Positions 9,898 through 18,991 of a stretch of DNA of 64,000 nt are shown piece by piece (within the stretch, counting starts at the first letter, position 1; the number at the start of each line of letters is the position of its first letter). The notes below the pieces were generated by a model. It was not told the DNA's origin and did not search any database. It saw only the letters and a program-made list of their open reading frames with translations. The stretch is from Leishmania donovani (lineage: Eukaryota; Euglenozoa; Kinetoplastea; Trypanosomatida; Trypanosomatidae). Location of the stretch: contig NC_018263.1 in NCBI RefSeq assembly GCF_000227135.1, positions 859,601 through 923,600 on the forward strand, written 5' to 3'. The translations under genes and the position numbers were made by a program.

Positions 9898-10704
9898 ATG
9901 ATGTCATCATCAAATGGAGGTGCACGGGCGCACTGGAGCCGGCGGGGCATCCCTCAGCTGCTGCTTCTCCTTGTTGGGTTTGCCGTTGCCCTCCAGGCCG
10001 CCACGCCGGCGCAGGCACTCACCTACCACTTCGTCGACAGCAAGCCGTTGTGCTTTTCCGAGATTATTGAGAACGTGCAGACAAGCCAGATTACTGGCGT
10101 GTACGACTGGAAGCCCAGCGCCCACTCGCCCGCCTCACAGGTGCGACTCCGGCTTTCCGCGAAGGACGGCACCGGGAACGTGTACTACGATAAGGAGATG
10201 ATGGAAGGCGAGCACTCCTTCGCTGTGCAGCTGAACCCCAATGTCTTGAGTGGGGAGCAGCTCATCTGTTTCACTGCCTCCTCGAACTTCGTAGCCTCGG
10301 AGGAGAAGCCGGTGAAGGTGAGTATCGAGCTGGATCAGGCCCCGAAGAACGAATTCAACGCCGACAAGGTGGTTGTCGAGACAATACAGAAGCGGCGTCA
10401 AATCGACGGCCTCGACGTTTACACGTACCAGGAGGCGGGGGGAGAGCTGAAAGACATCCTGCAGCCGCGCGCCTACCTGGAAACCATAGATCGAGAGCTG
10501 AGTGCGATGGAGCGGCTGCTAGATCAGCTAGTGACGAACTTGGGCACCAGCGTGATGAGGGAGTCTCGCATGCGTGAGACTTCGGAGAGCACCTTTACAC
10601 GCGTGTGGGTGTGTGCGCTGCTGCTTATCGGCATCATCTCTGGTGTCCTCTGGATGCAGTTCCGCTTCCTCAAGTCGACGCTTCGAAAGAAGAAGCTTTT
10701 GTGA
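9898..10704 (+). CDS. p24/TMED family (emp24/gp25L) cargo receptor of the early secretory pathway
   Basis: This 268-aa type I membrane protein should cycle between ER and Golgi and help load cargo into COPII and COPI vesicles. A signal peptide is visible at about residues 16-40 (QLLLLLVGFAVAL, cleavage near AQA-LTYHF). A GOLD-type lumenal domain follows (CFSE, then ISGEQLICF-like LSGEQLICFTASS). A helical, coiled-coil-like stretch (ELSAMERLLDQL) precedes a single membrane span at about 236-256. The cytosolic tail ends in KKLL, an exact KKXX COPI retrieval signal. Two ATGs lie in tandem at 9898 and 9901; either could start the protein. The subfamily (alpha, beta, gamma or delta) is not determined. 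Confidence 0.92.
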   Translation: MMSSSNGGARAHWSRRGIPQLLLLLVGFAVALQAATPAQALTYHFVDSKPLCFSEIIENVQTSQITGVYDWKPSAHSPASQVRLRLSAKDGTGNVYYDKEMMEGEHSFAVQLNPNVLSGEQLICFTASSNFVASEEKPVKVSIELDQAPKNEFNADKVVVETIQKRRQIDGLDVYTYQEAGGELKDILQPRAYLETIDRELSAMERLLDQLVTNLGTSVMRESRMRETSESTFTRVWVCALLLIGIISGVLWMQFRFLKSTLRKKKLL

Positions 10705-12429
10705 GAACGCTGGGAAAGGAAGACGACAAACGAAAGTGAGGGCCTACGCGAATGTGCGCGTTAAAGTGCCCATGACGCTCCTCATTTTTTATCTTCCCCC
10801 CCCCCCTCCCTCCCTTCTCCTCCGCTCGTCACCTCGCTTTTACTTGTTTCGTTGGCCGGATGTGCGTGTGTCTCTCTCCCTTTCTCTCTGCGTGAAAGTC
10901 GCTGTTGTTGGGGAGTGAGGAGGGGGTTGACGATGATGGGCTTTTCTTTTTCCTCTATTGCTTTGTCTTGTTGGTAGTGGTGGTATGCGTGTGAGTGTGC
11001 CAGCTGGCCTCCCCCACCCGTCTGTGTTGTTGTTGTTCCCAGCTTCTCCGCCTCGCCCGGTCTCGGGCATCCTCCACGTCGCTGACACGGGCACTGAGAG
11101 CGGTGGTGGTGGCGGCGGTTCCGGGAAGGCGGCGGCGGTGGGGAGGGCACGAGGCAGCGGTGCGAGAGCTCGCACCTTATCTCCTTGTATTTTTCCTCCT
11201 CCTCCTTTGCACAGGCCGATCTGGTCACGTTCTCAGCCTCGGTTGTGTGTGTATGCGGGATTGTGCATCGTTGAAGGGTACGTTGATGAAGACCGAGAAG
11301 AGCGGGGTCGAGACGGTGGAGTCAGTGGCAAGGGAGGAGATCATCTTTGCCCAACACCTTGGGCTGCAGCACTTTTCTGGCGCACCTTTTTCTTTTTCGC
11401 GAGGTGGAAGCAGACTGGCTGAGCATGTTTAGTTTCTGTTGCTTCCCGCTGCTACTGCACCACATCTCTCTGCCTGCGTCTCTGCCTCCCCCACCCTCTG
11501 GCTCTGTTCCGTTTCTCTGGCTTCCACTTTGAACGGCAACCCGCTTGCTCCGTGTGCTTTTGCTCCCCAGAAGGCAATGGCGCTGCGCGTACACGGGCAA
11601 CGGAGGCGGGGGTGCACATGGGCGCTTGTGGCCGCTTGCGGGTGCCCGAGTGTCACTTCGAGGGTACCTCGAGGGTGTACCCCACCCTTCACACCTCAGC
11701 TTCTTCTCCGGCTGCACATGCAGCGCGTGGAAGATCCGAGCGCCGCGTGTACGTGCCTTCCTTTGTGACAAGCGCCGACACAGTAGCAGCAAGGGGCGAA
11801 AGCGTGCAAAGAGAAGGGGCACGCTGATCACTGCGGCTTCCACTTACCCTTCAGCACCATCCCCACAGCGAGCCTGATGGCGGGTGATTTTCGCTGTCTC
11901 CGCCCCCTCCACCGGGAGCGAATGAGTTGCAAAAGAAAAAACAGAACTACACACACACACACACACCAAAGGAATCGAACGGGGCAAAAAGCGGATATTT
12001 CGCGATTTGCACCGTCCCTATGTGAGTGAACCGCTACCTTTCCCACCCGCCCTCACCGCACCCGTCCTTCGGATAGGTGCTGGGGCTCAAATTCACATCC
12101 GGTGCAGCGGCACGCGCTACACACAAACCTTCTCCTCCTTGCTTCCCTCTTTCCTCAAGCGCTGCAGGGCTGAGAACAACAACTCCATGCTTTCAACACA
12201 TGACCGTCATCAGCCTTCGCCATTCTGCATCTTTACGCTTACGATGACGTTGCCGGTACCCGCAGAAGCGCAAAACAGTGAAGGCTATGCAGCTCTCCTG
12301 ACCCCATTTTCGTCTTGATCAACTCCTAGCTGCGCCCTTTCCTCTTCTACTTCCAAAAATTCCTCCCCCACACCCTACTCGCGCTTGTGTGTGCGCCGGC
12401 CCATCCGCAGGATGACAAAAAATGTTTCA
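10705..12429 (+). other. Long 3' flank of the p24 gene
   Basis: I see no supported gene. Several open frames exist (for example 10958-11422 and 11545-11877), but they are short, low-complexity and overlap one another. The sequence contains C-runs near 10797-10807, TGT-rich stretches, GGTGGC repeats at 11101-11145 and a CA repeat at 11950-11966. Confidence 0.5.
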
Positions 12430-13441
12430 TTGTAGTGTGCGCTGAGCTGGACGCCTGCTGAGAAATCGAACATATCGCAAATCACTCCACTCTGAGGGCT
12501 GCCGAGTGCGCGTGAGGTGCTGCACTGTGGATGGTGGGGGGAGGGGGGATGGGCGCGGGAGCTGTGGTGGCATGTCTACTTCGGCCCTGCAGTGCCGACG
12601 GCCGGCGCGCACTGCTTGCCCTGCTCGTGTGGCGCTGTTATAATCCCGTGCCGCGCATCTGATCTGTGAGCGGGACGATTCATGCACAGCGAAGATGCGA
12701 GGGGCGCCGCCGGCCCTGTGTTGCGCGTACGCTGGATGCACCGTGCTGTCATGATTTCAACAATGCAATGTATCTCCGTTACCGGACACGGTCGCCGACG
12801 ACAACCATTGATTCAAATAACCAAGATCTGCTATGAGTCTGTGTGTGCGCAGTGCGCTGCAGCGTGTTTGCCCCTTGCTCCTCCCNNNNNNNNNNNNNNN
12901 NNNNNNNNNNNNNNNNNNNNNNNNNNNNNNNNNNNNNNNNNNNNNNNNNNNNNNNNNNNNNNNNNNNNNNNNNNNNNNNNNNNNGCTGCAGCGTGTTTGC
13001 CCCTTGCTCCTCCCAGTAGCGGGGCACCGTGTGGGATATGCTCTACAATGCTGCTCTTGTCTGATTCACGGTGTGTTCTGCCGCTCCGTCTTCACGCTAT
13101 TTCTCTCTCTTCTCCCTGATAATTTGGTCGTGCTTGTCTTATCGGGTAGATAGCTTACGTTCATTCTGAGGGGTAAGTCAGTGCATAGCTCTGGGCCGGA
13201 TCGCCTACACACAAGTCCCTCTTCTGCCTGGCTGCACATATCTAGTCGCTCCCTGGTAGTCATTCTACTACACATTCGTTTGGAAGGAGCTCGACCACTG
13301 TTGGCACCCTCTTCCGCTGGTGTGCTACTGGCTCTGTAGTGAAGTCACTTGTGGCGTTCTGTGTTGAGTGTTGTCTCTCCTGCGCATACAGTGGCACCCC
13401 CTACTCAACTTTACCTTCTACAAGAGAACAGCTCCATCGCC
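12430..13441 (+). other. Intergenic region upstream of the dynein light chain, with a false gap
   Basis: The part at 12430-12780 has a balanced composition unlike the C/T-rich flanks and could be an old retroposon relic, but I see no diagnostic feature. Positions 12886-12984 are N. Pyrimidine-rich sequence then leads to CAACTTTACCTTCTACAAG, a plausible splice-acceptor zone just before the ATG at 13442. Confidence 0.4.
12886..12984. other. Assembly gap (99 N) with identical 30-bp flanks
   Basis: The 30 bases at 12856-12885 are repeated exactly at 12985-13014, directly on the other side of the gap. This suggests two contigs that overlap by 30 bp and were not merged. Confidence 0.85.
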
Positions 13442-13831
13442 ATGGCGGACGAGGAGGACTACGATTTGGAGGTGAACAAGAAAGAGGTGGATAAAATTGA
13501 ACGCCCGGAGCGGCTGATCGAGGTCCTCCAGCACGACACTAACCAAACGCTCACGGAGGAGATGGTAGAGCACGCACAGACGGTGCTCGACTCCATGCCG
13601 GTCGAACACACCTACAAAGATGTAGCAGCGAAGCTGAAGCGTCGACTTGACGGCGCATACGGCGGCACCTGGCACGTCATCGTAGGCAAGCACTTCGGCG
13701 CCAACGTCACCAACGACGATGACACCCTGATCAACATGAAGATCAACGGCGTGTACTTCTTAGCCATGCGCTCTGGTCCACCGGAACGTCCGCAAGAAAG
13801 TGCGGAGAATGAGGCCGTCACAGAGGAGTGA
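13442..13831 (+). CDS. Dynein light chain, LC8/DYNLL-like (divergent)
   Basis: The 129-aa protein contains the LC8 fold signature in its C-terminal half: AAKLKRRLDGAYGGTWHVIVGKHFG, then a strand pattern (DTLINMKINGVYFLAMRSG) equal to the C-terminal beta strands of LC8 chains. LC8 proteins are dimeric hubs in dynein complexes, including intraflagellar and axonemal dyneins. Canonical LC8 is about 90 aa; this one has an acidic N-terminal extension of about 30 residues and a Glu-rich tail of about 15. In the usual core the conserved text is closer to WHCIVGRNFGS, so this is a divergent member, possibly a flagellar LC8-related type. The ATG at 13442 gives the compact form; the frame is open upstream from 13349, but that part looks like UTR. 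Confidence 0.85.
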   Translation: MADEEDYDLEVNKKEVDKIERPERLIEVLQHDTNQTLTEEMVEHAQTVLDSMPVEHTYKDVAAKLKRRLDGAYGGTWHVIVGKHFGANVTNDDDTLINMKINGVYFLAMRSGPPERPQESAENEAVTEE

Positions 13832-15003
13832 AGCGAAAGGAGGAGGTCGAGAGCCTTCTTGCACGAAATAGACGAAAGAGAAGAGTAGTGGCGGAGAATC
13901 GGAAAGAGAGATCGCGTGGTGCTCTGGGGGGTGAGGGTGGGTGGGCAGGCTCTGTCGCGCGTGAGACGGTGCGGCTGTAGCCTATGCAAAGAGAATCCTT
14001 GCGCCAACAGTTCACTGACGCGCAACGCCCTCCCTCCCCTCTCTTTCACTTCTGTTCTCTCGCAACACGTGAGTCTTCTCAGCTCAATGTACAGCTTCCG
14101 TTGTGTCTCTCTCGGTATGTGTGGCGCATGCCGATGCGCACGTTGTATTTTCTTTCTTCGGCAGCTGGATGCGATGCCGCACGGATGCCTGTGTGGTATG
14201 TGCATGTGTGTGCGCGTGTACGTGTGTGCTTCTCTCCGAGGGGCTGGCAGAGGGTCTTTTCGATTCCTGCCATGTTCTTAGATGCACCGAGGTGCACACA
14301 AACCTACGCATACGCTCAAACGCGTGCAAAGATGTCTTGCACCCCCTTTTTCCCACTGTTCGACATCCTTTGCTCTTGAGTATCATGTACAACAGGGTTA
14401 TTTTTAACCACAGGAAAAACGGTAGGAGATGGCTCCAGGGAAGTCGAGAGAGAGGTGCGTGCCACAGCACGCACACAAACACACACACACACACACACGC
14501 ACATGTTTGCAGAAGTTGTGATGCACACTGCCATGCCCCTCAGACGAAGCGTTCTGCTGCAAGACTTCATGGGTGTTTTTCGTGATTGTGCTAAACGAGC
14601 AGACTCCGTAGTGAACTGGTCTCGCTCTCCCCGTGAGCCTCTCTCGCTGCCAGTGTATGGCGCCTGCGTGAGACAGCGACCGGCTGCTCCTGGTGCTGTC
14701 GTCGTCGCGGTATCATACCCCTTTTTTTACTGTCGGAATCTCTCTCTTCTCTTTCACCTTCCTGACTGTGGCATCTATAAGAATGGATTCTTCGCCGCCC
14801 CCGGTTCCTGCGCGTGCGTCTCCGACCCACACCCGCTCCCGTCCGCACTGACAAAGACAGACCTGTTAACGTTTTGCATTTGGCTTAGAAGACGGTGGAA
14901 GTGTGCCTGCACCGCGCCGCACCGCATCACCACCACCCCCTACGCACAACCGCACCGAGCACACGCTTGCGTGCACAAGCACGCGCAGCAATTAAAGACG
15001 CTA
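13832..15003 (+). other. Intergenic region between dynein light chain and NSUN-like genes
   Basis: No gene seen. It contains TGTG-rich stretches at 14195-14232, an (AC)n run at 14470-14500 and C/T-rich segments at 14625-14640 and 14738-14765 before the methyltransferase gene. The open frame upstream of 15004 is UTR-like. Confidence 0.5.
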
Positions 15004-17307
15004 ATGCCGGCACCAAAGAGCAAGCTCAAGTTGTTCGGAAAGAACCGACGCGAGATACGTTCGGCGACGACAACGTACGACGAGCATGGCAACTGGGTAG
15101 GCACGCCGCACCAAGACAAGATGCGGCTTGTTGGGAACAAGATGTTTGACAACTACTACGACACGTTGCAGCAGCTAGGCCGCGTGGTCGCTCGCACTGT
15201 TTATCCGACTTCGACTGATGCCTGCGTCTCGTCCTCTTCCTCTTCTTGCGTCGCGGCGCAGGGCGCATCTGCGGGTGTTGCGGCATCGCTGTGGGTGAGG
15301 GAGATGGAACTGTTCCGCACGCCGCTGCTCACGACTTTCTGGATTAACGACACTGATCCCCTCGCGGATCACGTGCGGGCCTACATGGAATCTCTCGACC
15401 CGTCACTCGTGGAGCCGATCTCGTGGTACCCGATCGCTGGCATGGGCTGGCGCATCCTCGCCGACAAGGCAGAGTTCCGCAAGCGTCCCGAAATGCAGCC
15501 GCTGCGGCAGTACTTGATCCGGCAGACTGCCCTCGGCACCATCAGCCGACAGGAAGAGGTCTCGATGATTCCACCGTTCCTACTCGATATCCAGCCGACC
15601 GACGTCTGCCTAGACATGTGCGCCTCTCCCGGCTCCAAGACGGCCCAGATGCTGGTGGCGCTTGGGCGCCACAAGGTCGTGCCCTTCGACTCTGACGCGT
15701 CGCCGTTCCCCTTCCAGTACGATAGCGATGGCCTTGTGATCGCCAACGAGCTGGACACGAAGCGGGCCAACATGCTGGTGCACCAGGTGAAGCGGCTTCG
15801 CCTGCTCTTTCCCTTTGCTCTCTTTACCAACCACGACGCACGATATTTTCCCGAAATGTCACTGCAGCCGCAGCCCGGTGACGCGGATAAGACAACGGCG
15901 GCCGGTACGCAGGTGCTTCGCTTCGACAAGATCCTGTGCGATGTCGTGTGCTCTGGCGACGGCACGCTGCGCAAGGCCCCGCACATTTTCAAGCTCTGGT
16001 CGCCCAAGGAGGCCATCAACCTGCAGAAGCTACAGATCGAGATTGCTCTGCGGGCGTGCCACCTCCTCCGCGTCGGCGGCCGCCTTGTCTACAGCACTTG
16101 CTCGCTGAACCCAGTTGAGAACGAGGCGGTGGTGGCGCAGATCGTTTACCGCACTCGTGGCGCCATGCGCCTCGTCGACGCCAGAGCACTGCTGCCACAG
16201 CTCGTGTGCGCTCCTGGCATGACAAGGTGGACGGTCACAGATGCCAAGGGGCGCGTGTTTCCAGCCCCTGAGGGCAACATGCACGAGGCGCTGTTTCCGC
16301 CCCACACCCCCGGCGGATACAGCTCCGCCGCCGTCGATGCGCTGGACTTGTCGCTGTGCATGCGTCTTTTCCCCACCCACTGCAAGGGCGGCGGTTTCTT
16401 CGTGGCTGTACTCGACAAGGTGAGCGAGTACCGGCTAAAGAGGCTGGAAGAGCTGAAGGCAGAGGAGAAAGGCGCCTCATCAGAGAACACGGCGGAGGCA
16501 GCCACGGAGCGGCAGACCATCATCGGCAGCACTGCTCCTCCGAAGCGCGAAAAGAAAGAAGTGCATGCCGTCAGTTCCGGCGGCGCGGAGGCGACAGCGG
16601 ACGCCGGTGCCGATGCGCTGGAAGCAAAGTTGACCACGGTACATGAGCCGGTTAAGCCTAAGTCTCTGCCACCGCAGTTTGTTGGCGCGCCGGCGGAGAT
16701 CCAGCGCGCCATCACCGACTTTTACGAGATCCCGCAGTTTCCCATGCAACTTCTGTTTGTTCGCACCGCGCAGGGAGAGCGCGAGCTGCGGTTGACCCCT
16801 GGCTCGGTGTGCAGCATCGTCTCTCGCATGGCTGCGCAGGTGCTGCGGCACAAGACGGACAACGTCCTCATTGTCTCTGCCGGGCTGCGCGTGATAGCGT
16901 TTGAGTGCTTGGACAAGGGCTGGCGCATCGCGAGCGAGTCTGCGGTCCTCTTCGCAAAGCTGATGCGCCGGTCTTCGCGCCTCGTGCGCGTTCCTGTCTC
17001 TCTCATTCAGGACATGGTCGTGAATGGCGGGAAGCTAAAGGAAAAGCTGCTCGACAGCGTCGAGGACACGCAGCTGCGCAGCAGACTCGAGCGCCTTCCG
17101 ATCGGCGCCTTCCTGCTGGAGATCGAGGCGCCCAAGGCGCTCGGTGGCGTGTTCTACTCGGCCGCCCTGCGCGCTCGCTCGCGCATTCAGCTCCTCGTGG
17201 ATCACGAGGACCTGGAAGGGGTGCAGCTGCGTCTCGGCGAAGATCCGGTAGAGCCCGCGGAGGTTCCAAAGGCGGAAAACGAAGACGACGCGCGAGAACG
17301 AAAGTGA
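15004..17307 (+). CDS. NSUN2: RNA cytosine-5 methyltransferase, NSUN2/Trm4-like (NOL1/NOP2/Sun family)
   Basis: The 767-aa protein should transfer methyl from S-adenosylmethionine to C5 of cytosine, most likely in tRNA as NSUN2/Trm4 does. The SAM-binding motif is DMCASPGSKTAQ (near 204-215). The two family cysteines are present: Cys316 in VCSGDGTLRK and the nucleophile Cys366 in YSTCSLNP. The text around them (SGDGTLRKAPHIFKLWS, NPVENEAVV) is that of NSUN2/Trm4, and so is the overall length. Motif IV has Val315 where the family nearly always has Pro (PCSG). A Glu/Ala-rich linker near 490-550 leads to a C-terminal domain (about 560-750), as in NSUN2. The start at 15004 gives MPAPKSKLKLFGKNRRE; the frame is open upstream to 14455 but low-complexity there. 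Confidence 0.9.
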   Translation: MPAPKSKLKLFGKNRREIRSATTTYDEHGNWVGTPHQDKMRLVGNKMFDNYYDTLQQLGRVVARTVYPTSTDACVSSSSSSCVAAQGASAGVAASLWVREMELFRTPLLTTFWINDTDPLADHVRAYMESLDPSLVEPISWYPIAGMGWRILADKAEFRKRPEMQPLRQYLIRQTALGTISRQEEVSMIPPFLLDIQPTDVCLDMCASPGSKTAQMLVALGRHKVVPFDSDASPFPFQYDSDGLVIANELDTKRANMLVHQVKRLRLLFPFALFTNHDARYFPEMSLQPQPGDADKTTAAGTQVLRFDKILCDVVCSGDGTLRKAPHIFKLWSPKEAINLQKLQIEIALRACHLLRVGGRLVYSTCSLNPVENEAVVAQIVYRTRGAMRLVDARALLPQLVCAPGMTRWTVTDAKGRVFPAPEGNMHEALFPPHTPGGYSSAAVDALDLSLCMRLFPTHCKGGGFFVAVLDKVSEYRLKRLEELKAEEKGASSENTAEAATERQTIIGSTAPPKREKKEVHAVSSGGAEATADAGADALEAKLTTVHEPVKPKSLPPQFVGAPAEIQRAITDFYEIPQFPMQLLFVRTAQGERELRLTPGSVCSIVSRMAAQVLRHKTDNVLIVSAGLRVIAFECLDKGWRIASESAVLFAKLMRRSSRLVRVPVSLIQDMVVNGGKLKEKLLDSVEDTQLRSRLERLPIGAFLLEIEAPKALGGVFYSAALRARSRIQLLVDHEDLEGVQLRLGEDPVEPAEVPKAENEDDARERK

Positions 17308-18991
17308 GGTTCTTTACAGGGGCTGAATGGCGATACCCCCACGCCACCGATGTGAGGACGCCAAGCGGCCATCGACGTCTGTGGGCTACGCGTGAGCGCG
17401 TATTGTGTTTGTAAGCGGGTAGTGCATCGATGTGAACCGCGGATAAGCAGCTAAGTCCTTGTTGGTTTGCTTGAGTGGTCAGCGCCTCTGAAATGGAGAA
17501 GACAAACGATAAGCGCATGGATAGATGAGAATGAGGGCCGGGCGAAGAGAACAGTAGCGTTCTCAACGGGGCTGATGGCGCGCACGCATACAAGCAGCTG
17601 TGGAGGACACCTCATTTGTGCAGATAGGTCTCTCGCTCTTGTTTTTCCATGCGAGCAGATCGCTGGAGTGAGCTCATGTCATGATATGAGGACCGTGCTC
17701 GCCGGCTCTGAGACCTGCCCCATTCCCTCCGCCCATTTTCCCCCCTCGTTGAGGGTAGGTTGGATGCTCACACCCGCAGCACAGGTCTTCACACATACAT
17801 GCATAGCTGTGCCCTCTCGACTGCTCTCTTCTTCGCGCATGCCTCTTCCTAGATTTTTGCGTCCGAGCAGCAGCAGCAGCTCACTGCATTATCTGATGCG
17901 CCGACAGCGCGCGCACACCTCCGTTTTCTTTGCCTGTACTCCCTTCTTCTGTGAGGCCCGGTGAGACACACAAGTAGACCGCGTCAGCAACAACGAGCAA
18001 GCACTGCCTCAGTGCTTACGCAAGCTCCGTCTCCTCCTCTGTTCCCCACCCCCCCCCCTTGCCGCTTCATTGTTTTGTTTTGTTTTTCGTTTTTGTTGTG
18101 ACTCTGTTCTCCATTTTGGGCTGAAAGTGCCGTTGGCAATCCCCCTCCCCCCATCCGGGGCCCTCCCTCCCCGCCTCCCTTTCCGTGTTGCCGCCCCCCC
18201 GTCCCCGCCTTTCCCCTAAAGTCTCTCTTACCTCTCCGCATCCTGTCGTTTTTTTTTCTTACCCCTGCCTTGCTCTCTCCCTCTCAGCGTAGACGTGTGA
18301 GTCCTGTTCAAGACGTGTCAGCACGGCACACGCCTCTGTGTTTGCTTCTTGTTTTGTTTTTGCGTTGCTGTTTCTGCATCCAACCGCCTCCGCCTTCTCT
18401 CTGCACGCCTACGTTGTCACACGACTGCCGCCACAGAGCACGCAAAAAGAAAAGCGTTCTCCTCCTCTCTGCTGTTCGGTTTCCGCGAGTGTTGTGAAAT
18501 GTTACTTCATCGCGTAACATCCCTCTCGCTGTGCTCCTGTTGATCGCTTTCGGCTCTACCTTCCTTGGCGTGTACACCGCTTCCACAATACTCACGCCAT
18601 TCTCTCCCCCAAGCCCCTCCCGCCTACACCGCTTCGCTTCGCGGGTGCTAACATCATCCCTTGCGCACGGGGTATGTGAGGAGGTTTCTCCCACCTCAAC
18701 ACTTCTCATCCTCATATTTTTACAAGGGGCCAGGACCAGGCGGCTAACTTGGCTTTGGGAAAAGCTGCTCAGCTCTTTCCCACCGCCCAGCTATCGATCC
18801 GTCTCATTCCCTCATACGTACGCTGTGCAGAGGACGGCGCTCGCGTTGCTTGCGTGGGGATCTTGGATTCTTGTCTCTGCCTCCTTTTGTATTTTTCACC
18901 CACGCACACGCCTCTCTCTCTGCGCGTCGCTTGGCATCCTCTCTGCACCGTCGTACCCACACAGGGCACAGGCGTGCGACACACAGAGGAG
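17308..18991 (+). other. Intergenic region between NSUN-like and PTP1 genes
   Basis: The first 150 bases are GC-rich and balanced (possible old retroposon remnant, not proven). The rest is UTR-like: a CAG run at 17866-17880, C and T runs at 18045-18100, and CCCTCCC-type tracts to about 18260. The open frames here are low-complexity. The TTTTT/CCTCT sequence at 18870-18925 precedes the phosphatase start. Confidence 0.5.

Noticed and set aside
10958..11877. Several frames of 100-154 codons in the p24 3' flank
   Set aside because: They are short, low-complexity, overlap each other and lie in UTR-like sequence; none has a recognised motif.
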